Shown piece after piece: positions 8,187 through 17,406 of a stretch of DNA of 64,000 bases. Position 1 is the stretch's first letter. The number at the start of each line of letters is the position of its first letter. The notes under the pieces are model-generated. The model saw only the letters and a program-made list of their open reading frames with translations, was not told where the DNA came from and searched no databases. Both the position numbers and the translations under genes were made by a program. This DNA is from Flavobacteriales bacterium (lineage in GTDB: Bacteria > Bacteroidota > Bacteroidia > Flavobacteriales_D > Crocinitomicaceae). Where the stretch lies: the NCBI GenBank assembly GCA_947460825.1, contig CANHHA010000009.1, positions 1 through 64,000 on the forward strand, written 5' to 3'.

Positions 8187-8561
8187 ATGAAATACAAAAT
8201 AGCCGCACTTTTCATGATCATGTTAACATTTACGAATGTCAGAGGTCAAGAAGTCTACCAACAAAAGGGATTCAACACCCCAATTCACCCAATAAATCCT
8301 ACCACCCAAGTTCAACCCGAAATTCCGGTGCTGTTTGGTACCCAGGGGCAACGAACACCTGCTGCGGATCAATACATTTTAGACTTCAAATCACTGAGAG
8401 ATTATTTTAAACGCGGAAAAATACCTCGAGCATTCCCGTCATACGACACCAACCTCAGCTTTGAAGCGAATAAACAACGTGCGCTGCGGTGGACAAAACG
8501 ACATAAGTGGATGCTGACTAAAGAGAAACGTGATTGGTTAACCAAAAAATCCAACGTTTGA
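8187..8561 (+). CDS. Small secreted protein of unknown function
   Basis: 124 residues with a clear signal peptide (MKYKIAALFMIMLTFTNVRG, cut before QE). The mature part is about 100 residues, Pro/Gln-rich at first (TPIHPINPTTQVQPEIP), then basic and aromatic (DYFKRGKIPRAFP, RWTKRHKWMLTKEKRDW). I do not recognise a family. It ends in a TGA that overlaps the probable TTG start of the T9SS type B protein, so it is likely coupled in translation to that large surface protein and could be an accessory of its export or assembly. It has its own -7 element at 8163-8170. Confidence 0.7.
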   Translation: MKYKIAALFMIMLTFTNVRGQEVYQQKGFNTPIHPINPTTQVQPEIPVLFGTQGQRTPAADQYILDFKSLRDYFKRGKIPRAFPSYDTNLSFEANKQRALRWTKRHKWMLTKEKRDWLTKKSNV

Positions 8562-11137
8562 AGAAGCTCCTACTCATAATATTTCTTTTAGGATTAGTCC
8601 TTAATTCAAATGCCCAGTGCAACCAGGCCAATCCCTTTTGCACGGGAACAAATTACTCCTTCCCGAACAGCACGAACGTCCAAGACTTAGGTTCTGTTGG
8701 ATGCTTGAGCACCTCACCCAACCCTGTTTGGTATTTCATGGAGATTGACCAAAATGGTCCTATGACCATTACCATTAGTCAGCAAACTGCAGGAGGTACT
8801 GGAATTGACGTGGACTTTGCTTTGTGGGGTCCGTATAATTCCTTGGCAGCAGGCTGTGGAGGAGGAACGTTTCCCGTTGGGTCACCCATCGATTGCAGTT
8901 ATTCACCGGCAGCTCAGGAAACAGCCGTTATTCCCAACGCCCAAATCGGACAATTTTATATATTATTGCTTACCAATTATGCGAATCAACCGGGTACCAT
9001 TAATTTCTCACAAACGGGTGGTACGGGCTCTGCGGATTGTTCTTTCATTTGCGGCGTTACAGGGTTTACTGCAATTCCAGGTCCCTGCAACAACAACCTA
9101 TATTCGGTGAGTGGGACGTTAAATATAAATAACCCGCCAAATTCGGGAACATTAACGATTACGAGCAACTGCGGCGGTGCTCCGCAGGTATTTAATGCGC
9201 CTTTCGGTACGGTGATTAACTACAACCTTACCGGATTAAACGCCAATGGTGGGAATTGTTTGGTCACGGCGGTCTTTTCTGCCAATGCCAATTGTAATAC
9301 TTCTCAAAACTATACCGCTCCCGCACCTTGTAATGCATCGCCTTGTTCGTTTGGAAACTTCACTGGAAACATTACCAACTGCGATCCTGTAACTAACCAG
9401 TACACCATCACCGGAACCATTAATTTCACGAATGCGCCAGCATCAGGGACACTTACACTGAGTAATTCATGCGGCGGCTCCCAAGTATTCAATGCTCCAT
9501 TCGGCGGTTCAGCTAACTTCAGCTTAACGGGAGCTGCTAACGGCAATACCTGTGTGGTTACTGCTACATTTTCCGCCGACCCAAGCTGTACAGCAACCTT
9601 GACCTACCCTACTCCTCCCCAATGTAATTGCAATGCAATAATGGGAACATTTACCACTACACTTCAAGGGATGCCTGCAATAAACAAAGTTTGTTTTGGA
9701 GACCAATTCAGCATTACCACGAATAATAATTTCAGTGTTCCTGCTGAAATCCCCGGTGCCACGAATCCGAATGACCCGAATTATGACCCTACTGCTCCGC
9801 CATATGACCCAGGTATTGTTTGGCTGGCCTATTCTTGTCCACCAACGGTTGCCTTAACGCCGGTGCTAGCTGGTCAACAAGGCTTAGATGTTCCCGATGA
9901 TCCTTGTTTTGTTGGTGTTGTAACTAGTGACGGAAATTTAACTGATCTGAATGACTTATCGTTCATTAACTCTTTCCCTGCAGGAACCTTTACCGACAAC
10001 ACCGTTTATTTTGTTCCTATTACGATGTATAGTATTCAAAATGGCGTATACAGTTACGTAACATTACCTGCCTTGCAATGTTATGACCTTGGTGACCCGA
10101 TCGCGGTTCAATACCTACCGGATGTCACGACCACCTACACGTCAAATTGCGCAAATACCACAGCAACGATTACTGTCAATGGAGGCTCACCTTCCTTAAA
10201 CGGCACACAATTTACAGCATCAAATCCAAACCCTGTTACCGCTGGTTTTGCGGTAAACACCACGACAAACGGAGGCAATATTATCATGAATAACCTTACT
10301 GCATCTGGACCGTTTGGATTTACCATTACCGACGATGCTGGGTGCACTTATCCGTTCACGGGTAATTATACAGGTCCTGAACCAGCATCTATTTCTTACC
10401 CAGATTCTGTGTATTGTTTATCAGATCCAAATCCCATTGCAACCATTGGAGGAACCTTAGGGGGTACCGTAAGTTCAGGCCCGGGAATCACAGTAGATCC
10501 CGTAACAGGAAATATAGATTTATCGAGTTCATCTGCGGGAAGTTACTTAATTACTTATACCTCACCCGCTGCGGTTTGTCCAGGAATCGATAACGTATTA
10601 ATTACCATCTCACAAAGTCCAGATGTGGATGCAGGATTAGACAAGGTGGTTTGTTTTGGAAACGCAGTACAATTAAATGCTACGGGCGCAAACACCTATG
10701 TTTGGAATGTTCCAGTAGGAAATGGTCTGGCATATATGCCGGGTCCAGGAACCAATGAACTTATCGTAACAGGATACAATAATGCGGGCTGTCAAGCAAC
10801 AGATACTTTGTTAATTGATGTGCTAGAAGACTGTACCGGAGAAGAATTAATTTATTGGGTACCAAATACCTTTACCCCAGATGGAGATCAATTCAATCAA
10901 TCGTTTAAACCCGTGTTTTTCTCTGGATATGATCCATATGAATATGCCATGTACATCTTCAACCGATGGGGAGAATTAGTATATGAAACGCGTAATGTGA
11001 AATTCGGTTGGGACGGGTCTACCGGTAAAACAGGTGGGCGAGCTCCTGACGGCATTTATACTTGGAAGATAATCTTCAAGACGATAAACAACGATGAAAA
11101 AATCATGGAAGTAGGTCACGTAACCTTGATCCGTTAA
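8558..11137 (+). CDS. T9SS type B (gliding-associated C-terminal) secreted protein
   Basis: About 859 residues from a TTG at 8558, which gives the signal peptide [20 protein letters not shown]; an in-frame TTG at 8534 would only add eight polar residues. The start overlaps the stop of the preceding gene (TTGA). Residues about 20-170 resemble a pre-peptidase C-terminal-like beta domain ([19 protein letters not shown]). Two tandem repeats of about 95 residues follow (around 9040-9620; each with SGTLT, SNCGG, FNAPFG, VTA.FSA), then Ig-like regions. The last 85 residues ([36 protein letters not shown]) are the type B sorting domain, which directs export through T9SS and surface attachment. Its role in adhesion or gliding is inferred. 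Confidence 0.88.
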   Translation: MKKLLLIIFLLGLVLNSNAQCNQANPFCTGTNYSFPNSTNVQDLGSVGCLSTSPNPVWYFMEIDQNGPMTITISQQTAGGTGIDVDFALWGPYNSLAAGCGGGTFPVGSPIDCSYSPAAQETAVIPNAQIGQFYILLLTNYANQPGTINFSQTGGTGSADCSFICGVTGFTAIPGPCNNNLYSVSGTLNINNPPNSGTLTITSNCGGAPQVFNAPFGTVINYNLTGLNANGGNCLVTAVFSANANCNTSQNYTAPAPCNASPCSFGNFTGNITNCDPVTNQYTITGTINFTNAPASGTLTLSNSCGGSQVFNAPFGGSANFSLTGAANGNTCVVTATFSADPSCTATLTYPTPPQCNCNAIMGTFTTTLQGMPAINKVCFGDQFSITTNNNFSVPAEIPGATNPNDPNYDPTAPPYDPGIVWLAYSCPPTVALTPVLAGQQGLDVPDDPCFVGVVTSDGNLTDLNDLSFINSFPAGTFTDNTVYFVPITMYSIQNGVYSYVTLPALQCYDLGDPIAVQYLPDVTTTYTSNCANTTATITVNGGSPSLNGTQFTASNPNPVTAGFAVNTTTNGGNIIMNNLTASGPFGFTITDDAGCTYPFTGNYTGPEPASISYPDSVYCLSDPNPIATIGGTLGGTVSSGPGITVDPVTGNIDLSSSSAGSYLITYTSPAAVCPGIDNVLITISQSPDVDAGLDKVVCFGNAVQLNATGANTYVWNVPVGNGLAYMPGPGTNELIVTGYNNAGCQATDTLLIDVLEDCTGEELIYWVPNTFTPDGDQFNQSFKPVFFSGYDPYEYAMYIFNRWGELVYETRNVKFGWDGSTGKTGGRAPDGIYTWKIIFKTINNDEKIMEVGHVTLIR

Positions 11138-12183
11138 TGATTTTTTAATTTTTCTTTGAAAATTTTTCGGAATTTTTCAACCTTCGGTTTTACCACAAAT
11201 TGACAATATTGATTTTCAGGGTGTAGTGCGAAGTAATCGTGATGGTATTGCTCTGCACGGTAAAAATTGTTCAATTCGGTAAGTTCTGTAACAATAGGTT
11301 TATCCCATACCTTTTCCTTTTCTAACTTCGTTAAATAGGTAGAAGCAATTTCTTTTTGAGCATCGTTGTGATAAAAAATAACGCTTCTGTATTGCGTTCC
11401 CACATCATTCCCTTGTCGATTTAATTGGGTAGGATCATGAATCCACCAAAACAACTCAAGCAATTCGTTTACAGAGATTATTTTAGGATCAAAAACAATG
11501 CGGGCAACTTCAGCATGTCCGGTGGTTCCACTGCACACTTGCTCATAAGTTGGATTAAGGGTTTTACCTCCTGCATATCCGGGATAAACATCAATGACTC
11601 CTTCTAACTCTTTAAAGCAGGTCTCAACACACCAAAAACATCCTGCACCCAAGGTTATTTCTTCGTTATTCTCCTCCTTATCGGCGGCCTTAAAATCCAA
11701 AGAGACAGAATTTACACAATATCTTAAACCGGTTGGTTTGGGACCATCTTCAAAAACATGCCCAAGATGAGCGTCACATTTCGCGCAACGAATTTCAATC
11801 CGTTCCATGCCATAGGACATATCCTTCACTTCTTTTATTGCACCACTTTCAATCACATCATAAAAACTTGGCCATCCGGATCCTGATTCAAATTTTGTGG
11901 TGCTAGAGAATAAGGGGGCATCACAGCCAATGCAGCAATAATCACCATTTTCTTTATGGTACACATATTTTCCGGTAAAAGGACGTTCCGTGCCTCCTTC
12001 CTTAATTACATGACAAACATTTTTCGGGAGCATTTTATCTCCAAATTTTTCTAGATCTTGGGTTGAATCCATCGGGTTATTAGATTGAGAATATGAGCAA
12101 GCAGTTAACAGCAAGACCAATGCAAATAAAGCACTTGACTTAGCCCTTTGAAAGATATTTACGAACTGAAAAATGACCTGCAT
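11134..12183 (-). CDS. msrBA: MsrB-MsrA fusion methionine sulfoxide reductase, lipoprotein
   Basis: 349 residues. The N-terminal signal ends in a lipobox (LLLTAC, Cys29), so the enzyme is probably a lipid-anchored envelope protein. MsrB comes first (about 45-165): zinc pairs C84-x2-C87 and C133-x2-C136, and catalytic Cys156 in RYCVNSVSL. MsrA follows (about 175-345) with catalytic Cys182 in GAGCFWC and a C-terminal QYCQFVV that can hold a resolving Cys. Together they reduce R- and S-methionine sulfoxide in exported proteins. The start overlaps yhhQ by 44 nt. The gene meets the type B protein gene tail to tail with a 4 nt overlap. No thioredoxin-like partner domain is fused. Confidence 0.92.
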   Translation of the reverse strand: MQVIFQFVNIFQRAKSSALFALVLLLTACSYSQSNNPMDSTQDLEKFGDKMLPKNVCHVIKEGGTERPFTGKYVYHKENGDYCCIGCDAPLFSSTTKFESGSGWPSFYDVIESGAIKEVKDMSYGMERIEIRCAKCDAHLGHVFEDGPKPTGLRYCVNSVSLDFKAADKEENNEEITLGAGCFWCVETCFKELEGVIDVYPGYAGGKTLNPTYEQVCSGTTGHAEVARIVFDPKIISVNELLELFWWIHDPTQLNRQGNDVGTQYRSVIFYHNDAQKEIASTYLTKLEKEKVWDKPIVTELTELNNFYRAEQYHHDYFALHPENQYCQFVVKPKVEKFRKIFKEKLKNH

Positions 12184-12826
12184 AAATAAGTGGTGTGAGT
12201 GCTACACCTATTAACAACTTCAGGATATAATTTGTTGGGGCAATCATTAAATAATCCTGAAAACTCATGTTCCCAGTAATCACAAATCCAATAAAGAGTA
12301 CTACGTAAGAATCCACCAATTGAGAAAGCACTGTACTCCCCGTACTTCGCAACCAAATGTACTTATCTCCTGTTTTTGATTTAATCCACTTGAATATATA
12401 GGCATCCATGAGTTGAGAAAGTAAAAAAGCAATGATACTTCCGATAATAACCATTTGAGCCTGTCCAAACACTAGCGTATAGGACTTATTGTCGGCAAGT
12501 GAAGATCCCGGCAGTTCCAGCGCAGGAATTTTTAAAGAAATACCCACGATTAAAAAGCAGTATAAAATCAAACCTGCTGTAATCCAGGAGAGTTTTCTGA
12601 CCGTTTTATATCCATAAAATTCATTCAGTAAATCGGTAAGTAAGAACACGAAAGGCCACGGTAAAATACCAATAACGGTAACGAAAGGCCCAAATTTTAG
12701 CCCAAAAATGTCTCCTTCAATCGGAATGGAGATGAGCTTATTACTGATCAGTTCGGCAGTAACTGCGTTGGTGATAAACAACCCTGCCAGGATAATAAAT
12801 AGCCAAGTTTTCCGATCAAAATGCAT
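12140..12826 (-). CDS. yhhQ: Queuosine precursor transporter (YhhQ/VUT family)
   Basis: 228 residues, six or so membrane helices. The opening [15 protein letters not shown], then [23 protein letters not shown], is characteristic of the YhhQ family, which takes up preQ0/preQ1 for queuosine tRNA modification. It starts 1 nt after the NlpC/P60 gene and overlaps msrBA by 44 nt, so the three are one transcript. No queuosine biosynthesis gene lies in the window. Confidence 0.85.
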   Translation of the reverse strand: MHFDRKTWLFIILAGLFITNAVTAELISNKLISIPIEGDIFGLKFGPFVTVIGILPWPFVFLLTDLLNEFYGYKTVRKLSWITAGLILYCFLIVGISLKIPALELPGSSLADNKSYTLVFGQAQMVIIGSIIAFLLSQLMDAYIFKWIKSKTGDKYIWLRSTGSTVLSQLVDSYVVLFIGFVITGNMSFQDYLMIAPTNYILKLLIGVALTPLIYAGHFSVRKYLSKG

Positions 12827-12827
12827 G

Positions 12828-13379
12828 TCAGTTCTTTTTTACTTGTTTAGAAACCCCATAATCCAAGCGTTTCGTTTTCACATAATGCGAAATATAGTAC
12901 TTACTGGTTTTAAAATTATTTATAGTCACTCCTTTATTGGTAGAAGAGTGTATAAAGTTAATAGCATCTGGCGTCACCTCAATGACCATCCCTACATGCC
13001 CTACTCCCCCGGAATTGCTACTCCCTCTAAAAAACATCAAGTCGCCAGGTTGGATGGTACTTAGAGAAACTGTTTCGCCTAATTCTGCCAGGCTGTAACT
13101 GGTTCTTACCAACGAAAATCCAAAGGATCCAAAAATATAATTAATGAACCCAGAGCAATCAAAACCAGATGGCGTGGTTCCTCCCCAATGATATGGAGTC
13201 CCTAAAAATGTTTTAGCAAATGAGATTATAGATGCCACCTGATCATTCACCACCGTGGTATCTTTCTTAGGTTGAACTAGGGTGTCTGAGGTAATGGCCG
13301 TGCTATCCTTAATCACCTGACTGAACCCAACCGAAAAGCAAGCAAATACAAAGAAGCAAAAAATAAGCGAAACTCGCAT
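12828..13379 (-). CDS. NlpC/P60 (C40) family endopeptidase, secreted
   Basis: 183 residues with a signal peptide (MRVSLIFCFFVFACFSVGFS). The catalytic residues of the NlpC/P60 fold are visible: Cys75 in GFDCSGF, His128 in GHVGMV and His144 in FIHSS, preceded by TPYHWGG. These enzymes cut D-Glu-diamino acid bonds in peptidoglycan stem peptides. It is the first gene of the leftward trio with yhhQ and msrBA. A -7-like TAATTTCG (13384-13391, minus) ends 4 nt before the start codon. A second, longer NlpC/P60 protein is at 51624-52520. Confidence 0.9.
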   Translation of the reverse strand: MRVSLIFCFFVFACFSVGFSQVIKDSTAITSDTLVQPKKDTTVVNDQVASIISFAKTFLGTPYHWGGTTPSGFDCSGFINYIFGSFGFSLVRTSYSLAELGETVSLSTIQPGDLMFFRGSSNSGGVGHVGMVIEVTPDAINFIHSSTNKGVTINNFKTSKYYISHYVKTKRLDYGVSKQVKKN

Positions 13380-13395
13380 CTTACGAAATTATAAC

Positions 13396-13403
13396 TATTT
13401 TTG
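13396..13403 (+). promoter_or_regulatory. -7 element TATTTTTG for the MerR-type gene
   Basis: It matches TAnnTTTG exactly, 20 nt before the ATG at 13424. It lies beside the divergent -7-like element of the NlpC gene (13384-13391), so the two promoters are back to back within about 20 nt. Confidence 0.45.
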
Positions 13404-13423
13404 AAAACACCTTACCAAAAGCC

Positions 13424-13765
13424 ATGGCAGAAATCGATATTTCAAAACTCACCAAACTTTATTACTCTATTGGAGAGCTTGCGACAATGCTTGAAGTAAA
13501 TACCTCCTTGTTGCGTTTTTGGGAGAAAGAATTTGAATTTCAAGTAGGTAAAAAAAATGCGAAAGGCAACAGGATGTACGGAATCAAGGAAATCGCATTC
13601 ATCAATCATGTCTATCAATTGGTAAAAATTCAGGGCTTTACCCTTGAAGGTGCAAAGCTTCAGCTCAAGGCCTACAAACCGAATGCTGAACTTCAGAAAC
13701 ACAAGAAACAACAGGAAATAATCGAACGCCTTGAATCAATTAAGCAGCGATTACTTTCACTTTAA
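13424..13765 (+). CDS. MerR-family transcriptional regulator
   Basis: 113 residues. The winged-helix MerR pattern is clear: YYSIGELATMLEVNTSLLRFWEKEF, then NRMYGIKEIAFINHVYQLVK, then GFTLEGAKLQLK. A short C-terminal helix (QKHKKQQEIIERLESIKQRL) probably makes the dimer coiled coil. There is no cysteine-rich effector loop, so a metal sensor of the classical kind is unlikely. It is a single-gene unit, divergent from the NlpC operon and tail to tail with the DUF1295 gene (4 nt overlap). Targets are unknown. Confidence 0.85.
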   Translation: MAEIDISKLTKLYYSIGELATMLEVNTSLLRFWEKEFEFQVGKKNAKGNRMYGIKEIAFINHVYQLVKIQGFTLEGAKLQLKAYKPNAELQKHKKQQEIIERLESIKQRLLSL

Positions 13766-14676
13766 AACTTCGTGAAGGGAATAAAACGAGGCACCTGTTT
13801 TTGGTATTCTTTATATTCAGGATATTTTTCCGCGGATATTTCCTCCGAGAAATCTGAACTCCCTTTGAATAGAATGGCCAAGAGTACACATCCTGCAATC
13901 GACCAATTGATCCATTCTCCGGTAGCGACCACTGAAAAGAAGTAGAAAACGATCCAAATGCTTTGCTCCATGGCATAATTTGGATGACGAACCATGCCCC
14001 AAAGTCCAGTTCTTACAAACCCATGTGCATACTCACCTAAAGGCTCACCCGCATTGATTCGTCGGTATTTTTCTTGCTGAAACACCCATTGCTGTTGATC
14101 TGCGATAAATTCTATCGCTACAAAAGAAACATAAATTATAGCGAGCAATACGTCCCAAATTCCAAGCGGTTTATCACCAATAGCAGTTACAATCGGAACT
14201 GTAAAAAGGAAAATAAGCACATTTTGATAGGAACTTATAAAAAATAGGTTGAATAAGGCCCAAATCACCTTGTTAGAAAACCCTGGACGTTTTCTTAGAA
14301 TTTCCCATCGATAATCTTCTTCACCTGCCCAGAACCTCCAGGTATAAGCTCCACGACGGGCAAAGTTGTACGTAAGACGTACCCCCCAAATGGTAACAAG
14401 TACCGCCATGAGCACCATTCGATCCGTAAAACCACCCACTGCAGCCATGTGCCAAACGTAGTAAATAGGAACAATACTCCATAATTTATCTACCTGTGAA
14501 TTGTTGCGGGTGATTTCACCGACAATAAAACAATATGCCACAACCGCCCCAACCACATAGGTCATGTGATCTACCAAAATACTGTACTGAAGCTCAGTTA
14601 ATGGCGTACCAAAATAAAAGGAAACAATGGGTAAGACAATTACCGTAAAAATTAATAAAAGGATCGTAATAAGCAT
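13762..14676 (-). CDS. DUF1295 / steroid 5-alpha reductase-like membrane protein
   Basis: 304 residues with about seven hydrophobic helices. Residues in the middle (WGVRLTYNFARRGAY, DYRWEILRKRPG) and the C-terminal RTGLWGMVRHPNYAMEQ are hallmarks of the DUF1295 family, which is related to isoprenylcysteine methyltransferases and sterol reductases. The HPN motif is the cofactor region in those relatives. The substrate in bacteria is not established. It is the last gene after mscS and the thioesterase, 11 nt downstream of the latter. Confidence 0.85.
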   Translation of the reverse strand: MLITILLLIFTVIVLPIVSFYFGTPLTELQYSILVDHMTYVVGAVVAYCFIVGEITRNNSQVDKLWSIVPIYYVWHMAAVGGFTDRMVLMAVLVTIWGVRLTYNFARRGAYTWRFWAGEEDYRWEILRKRPGFSNKVIWALFNLFFISSYQNVLIFLFTVPIVTAIGDKPLGIWDVLLAIIYVSFVAIEFIADQQQWVFQQEKYRRINAGEPLGEYAHGFVRTGLWGMVRHPNYAMEQSIWIVFYFFSVVATGEWINWSIAGCVLLAILFKGSSDFSEEISAEKYPEYKEYQKQVPRFIPFTKF

Positions 14677-14687
14677 AGTCTATTCAT

Positions 14688-15137
14688 TTAAATAGTTAAA
14701 ATATATCCGGCTTTTTGCGCAGCAAAGGGGTAAAAGGAACCATTTGCTATGGCAATTAAATAATCTTGATCATCTCGGATTTCCGCCTGCATAAAGATAA
14801 CTTTTTTCCCTTTACGTACTACCTTTGAAGTAGCGATTAATTGATTGTTAATTTTTGCAGAGGAAATGAAATTAGTTTGCATTTCAATGGTGGAAACCAC
14901 CTGTCCTTCATCTGCTACAAGCGTCAAGGCACCCGCTCCCATGGTTGCATCGAGTAAGGTAGTTAACACACCGCCGTGAACAAACCCGGGAGTAGCAAGA
15001 TGACTGGGATTTATGTTGAGTGCATAGGAAACCACGCCCTCATCGTGAATCGTAAGGGTCATTCCTAGGGCCTTCACAAAGGCATTTTGTGCTACATGAA
15101 GTTGAATTAATGCTAATCCGCTATCGGTTCGAGCCAT
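14688..15137 (-). CDS. PaaI-type hotdog thioesterase
   Basis: 149 residues. The hotdog signature is at about 50-72 (PGFVHGGVLTTLLDATMGAGAL), with the HGG and the acidic residue in LLDATMG as expected for the PaaI/YigI group that hydrolyses acyl-CoA thioesters. The start codon overlaps the end of the mscS-like gene by 25 nt, so translation may be coupled. Substrate chain type is unknown; it could be a general salvage or detoxification enzyme. Confidence 0.85.
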   Translation of the reverse strand: MARTDSGLALIQLHVAQNAFVKALGMTLTIHDEGVVSYALNINPSHLATPGFVHGGVLTTLLDATMGAGALTLVADEGQVVSTIEMQTNFISSAKINNQLIATSKVVRKGKKVIFMQAEIRDDQDYLIAIANGSFYPFAAQKAGYILTI

Positions 15138-15898
15138 TGGAAAAATTCATTAGTTAATGCTCGATGAACGGTGGCATAATCGGATGTTTCAACCCAACAA
15201 TTCACGTTTAATTTCCCTGAATTTGCTTCCAATTCAGAAAAATATACTGCCGGGCTTGGCTCTTGAAGAATCTTCGGGTGCGCAAGAATCACCTCTTGAA
15301 TTTTAGCCATCACGGCGGGAAGATCCGCACCGTATTTAACGGGAAGAATAACATCCACCCTTCTTCGACCTTCTTTCGTGAAATTTACTATCGTGCCGTT
15401 GATTAAAGGTCCATTCGGCAGAATGATGGTTTTGTTGTCCGGTGTTTTGATGTAGGTATTGAAAATTTGGATTTCGGTTACTTCACCCGTAACCAATAAT
15501 GCGCTTATGGTATCATGCAGTTTGAAAGGCTTAATGACTAAAATTAAAATCCCACCTGCGAAATTACTCAAGGTACCCGAAAATGCCATACCAATTGCAA
15601 ACCCTGCTGCCCCCAAGACCGTAACAAAAGAGGTCATGGCGATTCCCAGTTGACTTATTGCCAATAGGACTACCAATATTTTTGAAGAAATCACAGAAAA
15701 ACTTGACAAAAAAGTAGTTAATCCTTCATCTACTCTACGTCTTTTCAAGAGTTGTGACAGCATCCTGCCAATTCGGTTTGAAAGCCAAAACCCAACAACT
15801 AGGATAATTAACGCAAGTAGGAGATTGAGTCCCACATTCGCTACATAGTGCAGCAAATCCACGTATTTGTATCCAAGAATTGTATCGTCTTTACTCAT
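15113..15898 (-). CDS. mscS: Small-conductance mechanosensitive channel (MscS family)
   Basis: 261 residues from the ATG at 15898; the upstream TTG at 15919 lies in a probable -7 element and is rejected. Three membrane helices cover about 15-120. The pore helix has the Gly/Ala pattern (TVLGAAGFAIGMAFSGTLSNFAGGILIL), followed by the beta domain with NTYIKTPDNKTIILPNG, a standard MscS motif, and a C-terminal alpha/beta domain. It releases solutes under hypo-osmotic stress. It is the first gene of the mscS-thioesterase-DUF1295 group. Confidence 0.92.
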   Translation of the reverse strand: MSKDDTILGYKYVDLLHYVANVGLNLLLALIILVVGFWLSNRIGRMLSQLLKRRRVDEGLTTFLSSFSVISSKILVVLLAISQLGIAMTSFVTVLGAAGFAIGMAFSGTLSNFAGGILILVIKPFKLHDTISALLVTGEVTEIQIFNTYIKTPDNKTIILPNGPLINGTIVNFTKEGRRRVDVILPVKYGADLPAVMAKIQEVILAHPKILQEPSPAVYFSELEANSGKLNVNCWVETSDYATVHRALTNEFFQWLEPIAD

Positions 15899-15916
15899 TG
15901 CTTTCACTTGTTCGCT

Positions 15917-15924
15917 CAAAAGTA
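15917..15924 (-). promoter_or_regulatory. -7 element TACTTTTG for mscS
   Basis: An exact TAnnTTTG on the minus strand, 18 nt before the ATG at 15898. It covers the TTG at 15919, which argues against that codon as the start. Confidence 0.5.
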
Positions 15925-15960
15925 GTAATTTTCCCTTGTTAAGGGGCTTAAAACACGCTT

Positions 15961-16533
15961 ATGAAAATAATGAATGATGTTTCGTATTGGAATGGGGTAT
16001 TCACTGAAGAAGAGTCTCTCATACATTTCCATCACCTATCAACGCTTCCAACCCTTGCGCAAGGAAGTTTTCACCTCTTTGGGAAACCTGTAAAAACCCC
16101 TCGGCTTGAATCCTTTCATGGAATATCACCAATTCCCTATCGGTATTCGGGTCAAACACTTCAGTCGATGCCATTTACAGCCCCGATGCATGCTATTTTA
16201 GCGCGAATCACCGAGCTCACGGGGTACACGTTCAATGCGGTTCTGATCAATTTATACAGAAACGGGATGGATTCCAATGGGTGGCATGCAGACAATGAAA
16301 AGGAATTGGGTAGAAACCCAGTTATTGCCTCGGTGAGCTTTGGAGCTGAACGGAAATTTCAATTAAAATCTCGGGATGGCGCCGTTAAAAAAACAATCCT
16401 CCTCGAAAACGGGTCCCTATTACTCATGGGAAGCACCATACAACCCGAATTCATTCACTGTATTCCGAAGGAGCCGAAGGTAGGACTCCCGCGGATAAAC
16501 CTTACATTTCGGACTGTTTTTGAAATTCGATAA
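15961..16533 (+). CDS. alkB: AlkB-type Fe(II)/2-oxoglutarate dioxygenase
   Basis: 190 residues. The iron ligands His109 and Asp111 (WHADNE) and His166 (EFIHCIP) are present, as are the 2-oxoglutarate-binding arginines in PRINLTFR. NLYRNGMDSNGWHAD and ASVSFGAERKF are typical of AlkB homologues that remove alkyl groups from 1-meA and 3-meC in DNA or RNA by oxidation. It is a single gene, overlapping the end of the Ppx/GppA gene by 32 nt on the opposite strand. No Ada-type regulator is nearby. Confidence 0.92.
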   Translation: MKIMNDVSYWNGVFTEEESLIHFHHLSTLPTLAQGSFHLFGKPVKTPRLESFHGISPIPYRYSGQTLQSMPFTAPMHAILARITELTGYTFNAVLINLYRNGMDSNGWHADNEKELGRNPVIASVSFGAERKFQLKSRDGAVKKTILLENGSLLLMGSTIQPEFIHCIPKEPKVGLPRINLTFRTVFEIR

Positions 16534-17398
16534 TTCCCTCGTTAAGTCCCACACTTGAGGCATATACCTGTTTGATATTGAAGGTATTGATTACCCATTT
16601 TACCTGTAATGCGGCCAAGTGAAGGTATTTTTTACGAAATGGCGGCACAGATTCCAACATCATTCGATCGTCTAAGGAACTCGTTATCAACGCATCGAGC
16701 AAGGCCTGTAAAGACTCCATCGGCAAGGGAAGACAAGACCATTTGGGAAGTGTCCGATTACACATCAATTGATAAAAGGTTTCAAAGGGTCCTGAACTGC
16801 CGATCAAATTCATCGATTGGTCAAATTCTACGGAAAGGGCGTGATCAAATTGCGCATAAATCCATTGGATTTCATTGGCATCTAAGGCGTGGTTGGTATC
16901 TGTTTCTGCAAGAAGCCTACTGACCCCAATATTCAAACTAAGGGCTTGTGTGATGTGTTGCGCAGTAAAACGGATTAATTCGGTGCTTCCGCCCCCAATG
17001 TCCATAATCAACCCTTGGTTCGGACATGTAGATAAGGAAGTCGTCCCCTTAAAAACAATCGTGGCCTCTTCTGCCCCGGAAATCACCTCTACCTCCCATT
17101 GAAGCACATGTCGCACCCTAGCAATGAACTGGGCATTATTGGAAGCATCCCTCAAGGCGCTCGTGCCGATTAATTTAGGCTGTGTTACCCCGTAATTTAA
17201 ACACACCGTTTTGAAACGTTGAAGGCAATCGACGGCATCTTGTATGGCACGTTCAGTCAGTACCTTGTCCGGATAAAAATCTAGTCCGAGTCGAACCCAC
17301 TGTTTATCTTGGAAACATATCTCCCATGCATCATTGGTGTAATCAACGATCAACAAATCAAAGGTATTGGTACCTAGGTCGATGGCTGCATAACGCAT
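16502..17398 (-). CDS. Ppx/GppA family exopolyphosphatase/pppGpp phosphohydrolase
   Basis: 298 residues, the short form with only the two actin-like (ASKHA) domains. Phosphate-binding motifs are seen at the start (AIDLGTNTFDLLI), near residue 85 (GTSALRDASN) and near 140 (IMDIGGGSTELIRF). Such enzymes remove phosphate from polyphosphate or pppGpp; which one cannot be told here. It lies 8 nt after the ABC permease gene and ends the grpE-led chain. Confidence 0.88.
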   Translation of the reverse strand: MRYAAIDLGTNTFDLLIVDYTNDAWEICFQDKQWVRLGLDFYPDKVLTERAIQDAVDCLQRFKTVCLNYGVTQPKLIGTSALRDASNNAQFIARVRHVLQWEVEVISGAEEATIVFKGTTSLSTCPNQGLIMDIGGGSTELIRFTAQHITQALSLNIGVSRLLAETDTNHALDANEIQWIYAQFDHALSVEFDQSMNLIGSSGPFETFYQLMCNRTLPKWSCLPLPMESLQALLDALITSSLDDRMMLESVPPFRKKYLHLAALQVKWVINTFNIKQVYASSVGLNEGIIEFQKQSEM

Positions 17399-17406
17399 AG
17401 GACTAG

